NCBI RefSeq assembly: GCF_002933955.1
Contig: NZ_BEWW01000284.1
Location: 1-64,000, forward strand
From: Prevotella sp. MGM2
GTDB taxonomy: Bacteria > Bacteroidota > Bacteroidia > Bacteroidales > Bacteroidaceae
DNA length: 64,000 bases
Reading direction: 5' to 3'
Below are positions 54,221 to 63,924 of this stretch, one piece after another. Each line of letters opens with the position of its first letter. Position 1 is the stretch's first letter. The notes under the pieces are model-generated. The model was not told where the DNA came from. It ran no database searches and was given only the letters and a program-made list of their open reading frames with translations. Position numbers and translations under genes: made by a program.

Positions 54221-54973
54221 TCAGCTGCGCCGGTTTATAAAATTCTCAGCACGCAGCAAATCTTCAGGAGTGTCAATTCCTATTGTGTCCACTTCGGTGT
54301 AACCTACTTTTATACGCAATCCGGCTTGGAGCCAACGCAACTGTTCCAGCGATTCGGCTATTTCCAACTGTCCTTGCGGCATCGCACATATATCGTGCAA
54401 CACGCTGGTGCGATAGGCATAAAGTCCAATATGTTTGTAATAAGTATGGTGGGCGAGCCACTTTTCACAAGGAACATTCCTTAAGAAGGGAATAACGGAA
54501 CGGCTAAAATACAAAGCATTGTCGTTCTCATCGACAACCACCTTGGGACTATTCGGGTTATTCAAAGCCTCCCATCCGTCAGCCTCGGAGTAAGGCTTGA
54601 CAAGTGTGGCTATCTGTGTAGCCTCATCATCAAAGCATTTCATGACACTTTCAAGTTGAGATGCTGCGATAAAAGGCTCATCTCCCTGTACATTAACCAC
54701 GACATCGGGTTGCACCTCGAGCTTATCTATGACCTCACAACAGCGGTCTGTTCCACTCTTATGCTTGTCGCTTGTCATAACGACATTACCGCCAAAATCT
54801 TTTACGGCATTAAAAATACGCTCATCATCGGTAGCCACGCATAAGTCGGTAAAGACCCGGCGTACACGTTCATAAACATGCTGTACTATAGGTTTACCTC
54901 CAAGTAGTGCCAAAGGTTTTCCCGGAAATCTCGTTGAAGCATACCGGGAGGGTATGATTGCCAAAAAATTCAT
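54221..54973 (-). CDS. kdsB: CMP-KDO synthetase
   Basis: A 250-residue nucleotidyltransferase that activates KDO for the LPS inner core. The N-terminus MNFLAIIPSRYASTRFPGKPLA with the nucleotide-binding loop, VNVQGDEPFI with the metal-binding Asp, and the C-terminal TIGIDTPEDL motif are all KdsB. ATG 54973 is preferred over 54982 (three residues longer). It lies between the class A PBP gene and the MORN gene. Confidence 0.95.
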   Translation of the reverse strand: MNFLAIIPSRYASTRFPGKPLALLGGKPIVQHVYERVRRVFTDLCVATDDERIFNAVKDFGGNVVMTSDKHKSGTDRCCEVIDKLEVQPDVVVNVQGDEPFIAASQLESVMKCFDDEATQIATLVKPYSEADGWEALNNPNSPKVVVDENDNALYFSRSVIPFLRNVPCEKWLAHHTYYKHIGLYAYRTSVLHDICAMPQGQLEIAESLEQLRWLQAGLRIKVGYTEVDTIGIDTPEDLLRAENFINRRS

Positions 54974-55078
54974 ATTCAACATTAAAATAGCGTTTATAAT
55001 TCAAGGGAGACGTTTTACGCCCATACGCAGAAATCAAAATACACCTGTCGTAAACGGCACATTGCGTTTTGCCACAGT

Positions 55079-57412
55079 CTATTCAAAATACTGCTCGGCA
55101 TCCTTAGGAGTGTCCGGCTCCTCATGCAAATCCTGATTACCGTCATCATCCAAGTCTGGCAAATCCGACTCTTCTATCTTGGGTATGTAAAATTTTTCGT
55201 CTTCGGAATATCCCAAGGCCCTGTCTTTGTAGACCTTCTTCATATAATAGGCCCAAATGGGCAATGCCGATGCTGCCCCCTGCCCCATTGACGTGGAGTT
55301 AAAATGAATGCTGCGTTCTTCGCCTCCCACCCAGCAGGCAGTGATGAGCCGGGGGACACATCCTACGAACCATCCGTCGGAATTGTCATTGGTCGTACCG
55401 GTTTTACCGGCTATCTGTCCGCGCAGGTTATATTTATAGCGCAAGCGCCCGCCTGTACCTGAGTCAATAACTCCCATCATCATATCCAACATTTTATAGG
55501 AGGTTTGCTCGCTGACAACCTCATTCATCCGCGGGGCAAACTCCGTGATGACATTGCCGTGGCTGTCTTCAATACGCGTTACCAGCAAAGGAGCACAACG
55601 AATGCCTTTATTGACAAAGGCCGTATAAGCGCTGGCCATTTCGCCCACCGTAATCTCACAGGTTCCCAGGCAAAGCGCCATCGAAGGCATTATCTGGTTA
55701 TTGGCCACTCCGAATTCATGCAAATAATCGGTGAGGCGTGTGCCAGTGGGGTCAATCTGATACATCAGTCCGGCCGTAACCCAGTTATTGGACTGGCTCA
55801 ATCCCCATTTGAGGGTGACATGCTCGCCATAGCGTGCCCGACTGCCGTTACGCGGCGTCCATCCGCCATAGCTGCGCTGTTCATTAAGTATGGTCGAGTT
55901 GGGCGAATAGCCGTCCTCCATTGCCATCGTATAGACAAAAGGTTTCATGGTTGAACCTACCTGCCTGCGTCCGACCAAAGCCATATCATACTGGAAGTGC
56001 GTATAATCCAGCCCCCCCACATAAGCCTTTACATGACCATTGGAGGGATCGACCGACACCAATCCCGAGCGCAAAAACGATTTATAATAGCGGATAGAGT
56101 CCATCGGTGTCATTTCAGTGTCCCTCTCGCCCTGATAGGTAAAGACAGTCATCGGTACGGGAGTGTTAAAGGCCCGCTCGATTTCTTTTTCAGAGGCTCC
56201 AGCCTGCTTCATTGCCCGATAGCGATCGCTTTGGCGCATGGATTTCCTGAGCAGACGGTCAACATCGGCCGCTTTCAAGTTTCCGGCATAAGGGAAGTTA
56301 CGGGAAGAGCCTTTCTGCTTCTCAAACTGTTTCTGCAAATAAAGGCCCACGTGGCCGCGCATAGCTTCCTCGGCATAGCGTTGCATACGCGAGTCGATGG
56401 TTGTATAGACCTTCAGTCCATCGGTATAGATATCATAAGGAGTACCGTCTTTCTTCAGATTCTTGTTACACCAGCCATAAAGCGGATCGTTTTCCCACGA
56501 CAGGGAGTCAGAATAGAATTGTGCCGACTGCCATTCCCTATAATTCTTCCTGTCAGGTTTCTTGGCCATCATGATCCGCCTCAAATACTCGCGCAAATAA
56601 GTACCCTCGCCATTCTTATGGTCCACGCGCCTAAACTTCAGTTCCAAAGGTTGCGCGCTCAGGCTGTCACAACCGGCCTGTGTCAGATAACCGGCCTTAA
56701 CCATCTGCTGCAATACCACGTTGCGCCGTTTGCGACACCGTTCAGGTTCGCGCACGGGATTATAATAAGACGGATTCTTGCACATTCCCACCAAAGTGGC
56801 GCATTCGTTAATCGTCAAGTCCTTAGGATGCTTGCTGAAATACACCTGAGCCGCCGTTTTTATGCCCACGGCGTTATGCAGAAAATCAAAATAATTCAAA
56901 TAAAGCGTCATGATCTCCTCTTTGGTATAAAAGCGCTCCAACTCAACGGCTATCACCCATTCAATGGGCTTCTGCAACAGGCGCTGGGTTGTGCTTTCCG
57001 CAGCAGAGGAATAAAGCTGCTTGGCCAACTGCTGCGTGATGGTGCTGCCGCCGCCGGCTTCTTGATGGCGCAAAAGCCCGCGCTTGACAACAGCCCGCCC
57101 CAAAGCGCGGACATCAATGCCCGAATGCTCATAGAAACGGACATCTTCCGTAGCGATGAGCGCATCAAACATGTCGGGCGAAATACTGTCGTAATCAACA
57201 AACACCCGGTTTTCATTGCGTGACCACGTTCCCATCACTTTACCATCGGCCGTATAAACTTGAGAGGCATACCGGCTGATGGGGCTTTGCAACTCATCGA
57301 GCGGAGGCATATAACCAATCCAACCTTCGTGAATACCATAAAAGCCGAGTGTGACCAAAAGCACCACCAGCCCGAAAAAGCTCCAGATTATAACGACAAA
57401 TATTTTTCTCAT
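55079..57412 (-). CDS. Class A penicillin-binding protein (PBP1A-like)
   Basis: A 777-residue bifunctional peptidoglycan synthase. One N-terminal membrane helix (about 1-30) is followed by a glycosyltransferase domain with ATEDVRFYEHSGID (catalytic Glu), GGSTITQQLAKQLY and KEEIMTLYLNYF. The transpeptidase domain has the nucleophile in GSTMKPFVY (SxxK), SQSNNWV (SxN) and GKTGTTNDNSDGWFVG (KTG). The frame runs up to 57427 with a TTG, but ATG 57412 is preferred. The minus-strand box TAAGTTTG (57547-57554) is a likely promoter element. It heads the cluster with kdsB, the MORN gene and perhaps glgB. Confidence 0.94.
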   Translation of the reverse strand: MRKIFVVIIWSFFGLVVLLVTLGFYGIHEGWIGYMPPLDELQSPISRYASQVYTADGKVMGTWSRNENRVFVDYDSISPDMFDALIATEDVRFYEHSGIDVRALGRAVVKRGLLRHQEAGGGSTITQQLAKQLYSSAAESTTQRLLQKPIEWVIAVELERFYTKEEIMTLYLNYFDFLHNAVGIKTAAQVYFSKHPKDLTINECATLVGMCKNPSYYNPVREPERCRKRRNVVLQQMVKAGYLTQAGCDSLSAQPLELKFRRVDHKNGEGTYLREYLRRIMMAKKPDRKNYREWQSAQFYSDSLSWENDPLYGWCNKNLKKDGTPYDIYTDGLKVYTTIDSRMQRYAEEAMRGHVGLYLQKQFEKQKGSSRNFPYAGNLKAADVDRLLRKSMRQSDRYRAMKQAGASEKEIERAFNTPVPMTVFTYQGERDTEMTPMDSIRYYKSFLRSGLVSVDPSNGHVKAYVGGLDYTHFQYDMALVGRRQVGSTMKPFVYTMAMEDGYSPNSTILNEQRSYGGWTPRNGSRARYGEHVTLKWGLSQSNNWVTAGLMYQIDPTGTRLTDYLHEFGVANNQIMPSMALCLGTCEITVGEMASAYTAFVNKGIRCAPLLVTRIEDSHGNVITEFAPRMNEVVSEQTSYKMLDMMMGVIDSGTGGRLRYKYNLRGQIAGKTGTTNDNSDGWFVGCVPRLITACWVGGEERSIHFNSTSMGQGAASALPIWAYYMKKVYKDRALGYSEDEKFYIPKIEESDLPDLDDDGNQDLHEEPDTPKDAEQYFE

Positions 57413-57693
57413 AAAAGTGCTCGACAAAACCCTCCCTGAAATTGTCCGAAAGGATTTTCACAACCAGTTCCCGCACAATTCTGAAAGGTTATTCCTGCTA
57501 AACGGTCCGGACATTCACCTAATGTGGTCCGCAACCATATCAGTTGCAAACTTACACAAAAGTTTTGGATAGTAAACATTACATAACGAGTTTAATTTTT
57601 GTTCAGTTAAATTAAACGCCATCCCACGTCCCGGCAGACAAAGACCTTTTCCTATTTCCGGTTCCGATCACCGTCAGTTTTCCCAACAGCGCA

Positions 57694-57956
57694 TTTTAAC
57701 ACTATTTGCTTTTGCTCGCCAAATGTCGTATATTTGCAACAGCGGAGCGGGACTTTCCATAAGGAAGTTCCGCTTTTTCAATGTTTTTCAAGCGTATTTA
57801 CAGAGATTTCAGCCGTATTTTCCCATCAAAATCCCCGTATCGGAATTAAAATTCCAAGTATTCGAGTTGAAATTCCGATACGGACTTTTCACACGACAAC
57901 CGATACAACCTATACTTTAACACTTGAGAATGTAACGGAAAGTTAAAAATGTTAAA
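57694..57956 (+). repeat. 263-bp intergenic repeat, copy C
   Basis: 263 bp between TTTTAACA (57694-57701) and TGTTAAA (57950-57956). On the plus strand: TTTG (57705-57708), 20 nt, TATATTTG (57729-57736), a hairpin at 57746-57774 (GCGGGAC with one G:U pair, followed by TTTTTC), about 60 nt, and a 3' hairpin at 57835-57883 with a perfect 13-bp stem CCGTATCGGAATT/AATTCCGATACGG and ACTTTT after it. It predicts an RNA of about 145 nt. It lies between two minus-strand genes and points away from both promoters. 57413-57693 otherwise holds only the PBP promoter. Confidence 0.85.
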
Positions 57957-58105
57957 GCTAAACTTCCGGCCAATATCTCCCGGAAACGCCATCCGCCTGT
58001 AGCAAACGACCGAAAAAGCCCAGCGCGACATACAGGAAACACTTACTAAAACACGTTTTCCGCCTTCACAAGAAACCCGTTGGGTCATCCATACCCCCAA
58101 CAACA

Positions 58106-58153
58106 TGTTGCCGCCTGACGGATTTTCAGAATCAATCCTGACAGGCGGCAACA
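58106..58153 (-). terminator. terminator-like hairpin after the ROK kinase gene
   Basis: TGTTGCCGCCTG (58106-58117) and CAGGCGGCAACA (58142-58153) pair perfectly over 12 bp; no T-run follows on the minus strand. Confidence 0.5.
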
Positions 58154-58217
58154 TTATCATGCCATTATTCTCATTCAGGCCAACGGCCAGCCGGCATCCT
58201 TGCCGGCTACAGTCCGC

Positions 58218-59201
58218 TTATTCCTCCCAACCCAAAGCACTGGCGCCGAGCACAGCTGCTTCGCTGCCATTGAGAGAAGAGATCAGGAGTTTGGTATGCC
58301 CCTTGAAGTTGCGCAACACATTAGCCTCATAAGCCTCTCGCAGAGGTGCCATGAGATATTCGCCGGCCTTGGTCAGCCCGCCGAAGAACACAAACGCCTC
58401 AGGAGTGCTGAATGTGGTAAAATCAGCACAAGCCGTACCAAGCAGACGTCCGGTACGCTCAAAGACCTCAAGAGCCAGCTTGTCGCCTTTCTCTGCGGCC
58501 ACAAAAGCATCGTAGGAGGTGATATCCTCAGGATTCAGTTCACGCAACAAAGACGGTTCCGATGATTTTTCAAGAACCTCACGCACCGTACGGGCCACTC
58601 CCGTTGCCGAACAATAGGTTTCAAGGCAGCCGCTCCGCCCACAGCCGCAAGAACGGCCTGCCGATGTATGGTCAATAACAAAGTGTCCCAGTTCACCGGC
58701 AAAGCCGTCGGAACCATAAACCACCTTTCCATCCACCACGATACCGGACCCTACGCCTGTGCCGAGTGTGATCATTATGAAATTCTTCATGCCGCGCGCC
58801 ACACCATAGGTCATCTCACCCATGGCAGCGGCATTGGCATCGTTTGTCACACGCACAGGAATGCCCAAAGCATCTTCAAAAAGCTGGGCGATAGGGACCA
58901 TACCTTTCCAAACCAGGTTGGCCGCATCTTCAATATTGCCGGTATAGAAATTGGCATCGGGGGCACCGATACCCATACCTCTGATTTGAGAGATACCGCC
59001 GACCTGATCCAAAATGGGCTGTAAAGCCTCAGCGGCCGCTTTCACATAATCCTTAACATCAGGATAAGCCGAAGTTTTGATGGCAGTCTGCGCCTTTATG
59101 GTACCGCGCTGGTCAACGATTCCGAAAACCGAATTGGTACCACCCATGTCAAGCCCTATGACAAAGGGCTTTTCGTTGATTGAATTATTGCTTAATTCCA
59201 T
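58218..59201 (-). CDS. ROK-family glucokinase
   Basis: A 327-residue sugar kinase. The N-terminal phosphate motif is IGLDMGGTNSVFG, the catalytic Asp lies in VTNDANAAAMGE, the adenosine region is LGTGVGSGIVVDG and the ROK zinc motif is CGCGRSGCLE. This combination points to glucokinase, which makes glucose 6-phosphate for glycolysis. It is monocistronic between repeat copy C and the divergent lysE-family gene. Confidence 0.92.
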   Translation of the reverse strand: MELSNNSINEKPFVIGLDMGGTNSVFGIVDQRGTIKAQTAIKTSAYPDVKDYVKAAAEALQPILDQVGGISQIRGMGIGAPDANFYTGNIEDAANLVWKGMVPIAQLFEDALGIPVRVTNDANAAAMGEMTYGVARGMKNFIMITLGTGVGSGIVVDGKVVYGSDGFAGELGHFVIDHTSAGRSCGCGRSGCLETYCSATGVARTVREVLEKSSEPSLLRELNPEDITSYDAFVAAEKGDKLALEVFERTGRLLGTACADFTTFSTPEAFVFFGGLTKAGEYLMAPLREAYEANVLRNFKGHTKLLISSLNGSEAAVLGASALGWEE

Positions 59202-59410
59202 GGTTTCTGTTATTTTATGATTTAAGTAATGTTTGATTATTCAGAAATAATGACCCAACAAAATTACATATAAAAATCAAACTCATGTATTCTGATACAC
59301 TTTTTTTACACTAATTCCTCAAAAAGAGACCGCCTCAAACTCATTAACGGAGGAAAAAGGATAGCGAAAAATTTCTTTTTCTCACAAAAAATTACGAATT
59401 TTGCGGCTAA

Positions 59411-60070
59411 ATGGAATACGTAGGCGAAATTCTCATATTCATCCTGAAAGGCATCATAATCGGCATTGTGGCTTCAGCGCCCATGGGACCGGTAGGTATT
59501 CTCTGCATCCGGCGTACAGTTAAGAAAGGACGTCTTTACGGCCTGGTTACAGGGGCCGGCGCTGCCATAAGCGACCTTCTGTATGCACTGCTGACAGGCT
59601 ATGGTCTGGCACTTATCTCCCCCTTGACGGAAGAAGGTAATGTTTTCTGGGTAAAGATAGCCGGCAGCATTATGCTGGCAGCATTTGGCGTATATATGTA
59701 CCGAACGGGGCCACGCGTGAAAAAACATCCGGAATCGGGTACAAAAGGCTCATTGCTACGCAATTTCGTCACTTCTTTTTTCATTACTCTCTGCAACCCC
59801 GCCATCATTTTTCTTTTTCTGGCGCTGTTCAATATGCTTGCCCCTTTTGCCGGCGCGGGCGACCCTGTGGAAATGACCGCAGGATATGCCTCCATCGTAG
59901 GAGGCGCCATGCTTTGGTGGCTAGGACTGACTTACGTCATTAACAAAATGAGCAATAACTTCGGAGACAAGGGCGTACAGAGGCTCAACCGCATTGTGGG
60001 CATCTTGGTTTTGTTCTTTGCACTGATTTACGCTCTGATGACTATATGTAACATATCATTCGTCGGCTAA
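59411..60070 (+). CDS. LysE-family translocator
   Basis: A 219-residue membrane protein with six hydrophobic segments and the LysE N-terminal signature GIVASAPMGPVGILCIRRTVKKG. LysE-family proteins export amino acids or small metabolites; the substrate is unknown. ATG 59411 begins the first helix. It is the first of a plus-strand row (DUF4924, rfbD, prfC). Confidence 0.88.
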   Translation: MEYVGEILIFILKGIIIGIVASAPMGPVGILCIRRTVKKGRLYGLVTGAGAAISDLLYALLTGYGLALISPLTEEGNVFWVKIAGSIMLAAFGVYMYRTGPRVKKHPESGTKGSLLRNFVTSFFITLCNPAIIFLFLALFNMLAPFAGAGDPVEMTAGYASIVGGAMLWWLGLTYVINKMSNNFGDKGVQRLNRIVGILVLFFALIYALMTICNISFVG

Positions 60071-60109
60071 GGCCGACTTTTGTGTTAGAACAGGGTTCAC
60101 TTCAACACC

Positions 60110-60652
60110 ATGATTATTGCAAACCAACTCAAAAAGAAAAACAGGGCGGAATTCTTGTTGTATCTCTGGCAGGTGGAAGACATCATCCGCGCCTACAGTT
60201 GCGACTTTGACCGACTGAACGAGAACTATCTGTCACAATTCAAACTGGACGGAGCCATTGCACAAGAGACCCGGAAATGGTATGCCGACTTGTGCGACAT
60301 GATGCGGTCGGAAGGTGTAGCCGGAAAAGGACATCTGCAAATCTGCAAGAATATCCTGATGGATTTAGGCGAACTTCATGCCCGACTCCTGAATTCCGAT
60401 AAATTCCCTTACTACCGAGAAATGTACTATAAGGTACTTCCCTATATTGTGGAACTCAGGGGAAAGGGTGGACATGAACAGGAACCGGAACTGCAAACCT
60501 GCTTCGATGTTCTGTACGGTGTCATGATGCTGCGCCTGCAAAAGAAAGAAATTTCGGAAGCCACGGCAAAAGCCGCAGCAGATGTTTCTGCCATGTTGGG
60601 GCAACTATCAGATTACTATTTCAAAGACAAAGACACTCCTATAGAATTCTGA
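60110..60652 (+). CDS. DUF4924 protein
   Basis: A 180-residue cytoplasmic, all-helical protein beginning MIIANQLKKKNRAEFLLYLW, as in the DUF4924 family, which is restricted largely to Bacteroidota and has no known function. It starts 39 bp after the LysE-family gene and precedes rfbD, a neighbourhood seen in other Bacteroidales. Confidence 0.85.
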   Translation: MIIANQLKKKNRAEFLLYLWQVEDIIRAYSCDFDRLNENYLSQFKLDGAIAQETRKWYADLCDMMRSEGVAGKGHLQICKNILMDLGELHARLLNSDKFPYYREMYYKVLPYIVELRGKGGHEQEPELQTCFDVLYGVMMLRLQKKEISEATAKAAADVSAMLGQLSDYYFKDKDTPIEF

Positions 60653-60759
60653 GAAATGAAAATACCACACGACCGGTTGGTACCTGATGGTCACAATCTC
60701 TGTGCCATCCACTGAAAAAGCATCTTTATTCTCTGCCACCAGTCATAAAAATCAGTCTA

Positions 60760-61614
60760 ATGAAAAATATTCTTGTAACCGGTTGTAACGGACAATTGGG
60801 TAATGAACTCCAGCGCCTCGCCCCAAAATATGAAAACACCTGCCGTTTCTTTTTTACGGACGTAAACCAACTGGACATCACCGACCGTGAAGCTGTATGC
60901 AACTTCGTTAAGGACAATAATACGGAGCTCATCGTCAACTGCGCTGCCTTTACGGCCGTAGACAAGGCGGAAAGCCAACCAGAACTATGCGAACTTCTCA
61001 ATCAGACAGCTCCCGGATATTTGGCAGAAGCCGCCAGCGAGGTTGGCGGAACTATCATACAGGTTTCGACGGACTACGTATTTGACGGCTATTCATGCAA
61101 ACCTTACAAAGAAGACGACTCTACCAATCCGCAAACGGTATACGGCCGCACAAAACTGGCCGGCGAAGAGAGTGTTATCCGTCAGTGTGCCGGTTCTATG
61201 GTTATCCGGACAGCCTGGCTTTACTCTTCTTTTGGCAATAATTTTGTTAAAACCATGCTCCGGCTCGGACGCGAACGTGAAGAACTCGGAGTGGTGTTCG
61301 ACCAAATAGGCTCACCGACTTATGCCCGCGACCTGGCACAAACAATAATAACGGCTATAGAACAAGGCATCGTCCCAGGCGTTTATCACTACACAAACGA
61401 AGGCGCCTGTTCGTGGTATGATTTCACCAAAGCCATCCATCACCTGGCCGGTATAGAAAACTGCCGCGTACGGCCGATTCACACTGAAGAGTATCCCGTT
61501 CCGGCCGCACGCCCCCATTTCTCGGTTTTAGACAAGACTAAAATCAAATCCGTTTATGATTGCGACATTCCCTGGTGGGAAGACAGTTTGAAAGATTGCC
61601 TTAAAGAATTATGA
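60760..61614 (+). CDS. rfbD: dTDP-4-dehydrorhamnose reductase
   Basis: A 284-residue SDR enzyme that makes dTDP-L-rhamnose. The NADPH motif is VTGCNGQLGNEL near the start, VNCAAFTAVDKAE follows, QVSTDYVFDG holds the catalytic Thr and YGRTKLAGE the Y-x3-K pair. The rmlABC partners are not adjacent. Length and motif order are canonical. Confidence 0.93.
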   Translation: MKNILVTGCNGQLGNELQRLAPKYENTCRFFFTDVNQLDITDREAVCNFVKDNNTELIVNCAAFTAVDKAESQPELCELLNQTAPGYLAEAASEVGGTIIQVSTDYVFDGYSCKPYKEDDSTNPQTVYGRTKLAGEESVIRQCAGSMVIRTAWLYSSFGNNFVKTMLRLGREREELGVVFDQIGSPTYARDLAQTIITAIEQGIVPGVYHYTNEGACSWYDFTKAIHHLAGIENCRVRPIHTEEYPVPAARPHFSVLDKTKIKSVYDCDIPWWEDSLKDCLKEL

Positions 61615-61617
61615 TAA

Positions 61618-61815
61618 AAACGGAGGAGAAAGTCGGATAGCGGGCTAAAGAACGTGCATCGCAATAAGGTTGTCGCAGGCATGCTTCGGAGCATCATTTT
61701 CGGAACAGCCCCAAAAACGTCTCCTCTGGCAATTGGGCCAAGCGCCGTCATCGATGCCGACATACTATACACATTACAAAAAACAACAGAAGAAGATAGA
61801 CAACAACTCGTATGA
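61618..61815 (+). other. unassigned open frame in front of prfC
   Basis: A 65-codon open frame between rfbD and prfC ends in TGA overlapping the prfC ATG (GTATGA at 61811-61815 region). An ATG at 61681 would give 44 residues (MLRSIIFGTAPKTSPLAIGP...). The GC content is that of coding DNA, but I recognise no similarity. It may be a small coupled gene, a remnant, or leader sequence. Confidence 0.2.
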
Positions 61816-63380
61816 ATCCTGAAATAGAACGAAGAAGAACATTTGCCATCATTTCCCATCCCGATGCCGGTAAGACTACTCTGACTGAAAAGTTGCTTCT
61901 TTTCGGCGGACAAATTCAAGTAGCCGGTGCGGTAAAGAGCAATAAAATTAAAAAGACGGCAACATCGGACTGGATGGAAATAGAAAAACAACGTGGTATT
62001 TCCGTTACGACCTCAGTCATGGAATTTGACTATGAAGGCTATAAAGTCAATATTCTCGACACTCCGGGCCACCAGGATTTTGCAGAAGATACTTTCCGTA
62101 CACTTACTGCCGTAGATTCTGCCATTATTGTAGTAGACAGTGCAAAAGGTGTGGAAATGCAAACCCGCAAGCTTATGACTGTCTGCCGTATGCGCAAAAC
62201 TCCGGTGATCATCTTCATCAACAAAATGGACCGCGAAGGAAAAGATCCTTTCGACTTGCTTGACGAAGTTGAGGAAGAACTTCAAATTAAAGTACGCCCG
62301 CTTTCATGGCCAATCAATCAGGGCATGCGCCTCAAAGGCGTCTATAATATTTATGAGCAGCAACTGAACCTCTTCACCGCTGACAAACAAAAAGTAACGG
62401 AAAAAGTGGCTGTCGACATCAACAGTTCCGACCTGGAACACCATGTGGGAGAAGCTGATGCCACCAAGTTACGCGAAGATCTGGAACTGGTCGAAGGCGT
62501 ATATCCGGAATTCAACACAGAAGACTATCTGGCTGCAGATGTCGCACCGGTATTTTTCGGATCTGCCCTCAACAACTTCGGCGTAAAAGAACTGCTGGAC
62601 TGCTTTGTTAAAATAGCCCCCAATCCACGCCCCACACAGGCAGAAGAACGCGAGGTTACTCCCGATGAACAAAAATTCACAGGCTTTATTTTCAAAATAA
62701 CCGCTAACATAGACCCCAACCACCGGTCGTGCATCGCATTCTGCAAAGTCTGCTCCGGAAAATTCCAACGTAACGCCCCCTACTTGCATGTTAGAAACGG
62801 AAAGACCGTACGTTTTTCCTCTCCCACACAATTCATGGCACAACGGAAGAGTACCATAGACGAGGCATGGCCGGGCGATATCGTAGGCTTGCCGGACAAC
62901 GGAATATTCAAAATAGGCGACACACTGACCGAAGGAGAAATACTGCATTTTAAAGGACTGCCCTCATTCTCACCTGAAATGTTCAAATACATCGAAAATG
63001 CAGACCCGATGAAAACCAAACAACTCAACAAGGGTATAGAGCAACTCATGGACGAAGGTGTAGCCCAGTTGTTTGTCAACCAGTTTAACGGAAGAAAAAT
63101 CATCGGAACAGTAGGCCAATTACAATTTGAAGTTATCCAATATCGTTTGGAAAACGAATACAATGCCAAATGCCGTTGGGAACCGTTAAACCTCTACAAA
63201 GCATGTTGGATAGAAAGCGACAATTCTGTGGAATTAGAGAATTTCAAAAAGCGCAAATACCAGTACATGGCCAAAGACCGTGAGGGACGCGATGTTTTTC
63301 TGGCAGACAGCGGTTATGTACTGCAAATGGCGCAACAGGACTTTGAGCACATCAAGTTTCACTTTACAAGTGAATTCTAA
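61812..63380 (+). CDS. prfC: Peptide chain release factor 3
   Basis: A 522-residue GTPase that recycles RF1/RF2 from the ribosome. G1 is [13 protein letters not shown], switch I contains [14 protein letters not shown]3 [12 protein letters not shown] and G4 NKMDRE. The motif [21 protein letters not shown] in domain II is typical of RF3, and the length rules out EF-G. The GNAT gene starts at the base after its stop codon. Confidence 0.96.
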   Translation: MNPEIERRRTFAIISHPDAGKTTLTEKLLLFGGQIQVAGAVKSNKIKKTATSDWMEIEKQRGISVTTSVMEFDYEGYKVNILDTPGHQDFAEDTFRTLTAVDSAIIVVDSAKGVEMQTRKLMTVCRMRKTPVIIFINKMDREGKDPFDLLDEVEEELQIKVRPLSWPINQGMRLKGVYNIYEQQLNLFTADKQKVTEKVAVDINSSDLEHHVGEADATKLREDLELVEGVYPEFNTEDYLAADVAPVFFGSALNNFGVKELLDCFVKIAPNPRPTQAEEREVTPDEQKFTGFIFKITANIDPNHRSCIAFCKVCSGKFQRNAPYLHVRNGKTVRFSSPTQFMAQRKSTIDEAWPGDIVGLPDNGIFKIGDTLTEGEILHFKGLPSFSPEMFKYIENADPMKTKQLNKGIEQLMDEGVAQLFVNQFNGRKIIGTVGQLQFEVIQYRLENEYNAKCRWEPLNLYKACWIESDNSVELENFKKRKYQYMAKDREGRDVFLADSGYVLQMAQQDFEHIKFHFTSEF

Positions 63381-63911
63381 ATGAAAATTTCTCAGTTTTC
63401 ATGGCGCAAAGCGTTTCCTGAGGATTTACCCCGTATTCATGACATTATAGAACAAGCAAAGCAACAAATGCTGCGTGAAGGCAAACAGCAATGGAATGAA
63501 TATTATCCGGCATTAACCGACTTGCAAGAAGATGTCAGTTCAAAACATGGATATGTACTTTGTCAGGAAAACGGATTGCCGATAGCTTATGGCGCTGTAA
63601 TTATCGGAAAAGAGCCGGCATACAACAATCAGGAATGTCAATGGCTCAGCATTGCAACACCATATATCGTAGTACACCGACTCGCGGTAGCAGATGAAGT
63701 CAGGAATAAAGGAATAGGCACGCACTTCATGTTGGAAGTAGAACAAATGGCTGTTAAAAATGGCATTGCCAGTATAAGAATAGACACTAATCATGACAAT
63801 GGGCACATGCTGCGCCTACTTGCCCGACTAAAGTTTACCCGCTGCGGAAACATTCATTACCCCAAAGGTGGTACACGCATTGCTTTTGAGAAGACCATAG
63901 CCCAACAATAA
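63381..63911 (+). CDS. GNAT-family N-acetyltransferase
   Basis: A 176-residue acyltransferase of the GNAT superfamily. Strand beta4 and the acetyl-CoA loop are YIVVHRLAVADEVRNKGIGTHFM (here R-x-x-G-I/G form NKGIGT), followed by IRIDTNHDNGHMLRLLARLKF. The substrate is unknown. It begins directly after the prfC stop, so it is cotranscribed and probably translationally coupled. Confidence 0.88.
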   Translation: MKISQFSWRKAFPEDLPRIHDIIEQAKQQMLREGKQQWNEYYPALTDLQEDVSSKHGYVLCQENGLPIAYGAVIIGKEPAYNNQECQWLSIATPYIVVHRLAVADEVRNKGIGTHFMLEVEQMAVKNGIASIRIDTNHDNGHMLRLLARLKFTRCGNIHYPKGGTRIAFEKTIAQQ

Positions 63912-63924
63912 TAAGATACCAATC

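Noticed and set aside
55997-57223. 408-codon open frame on the plus strand
   Set aside because: It is antisense to the class A PBP gene, whose catalytic motifs are all intact; the plus-strand protein has no recognisable domain.
61554-61991. 145-codon minus-strand frame across the rfbD-prfC gap
   Set aside because: It overlaps the 5' part of prfC and the end of rfbD and has no recognisable domain.
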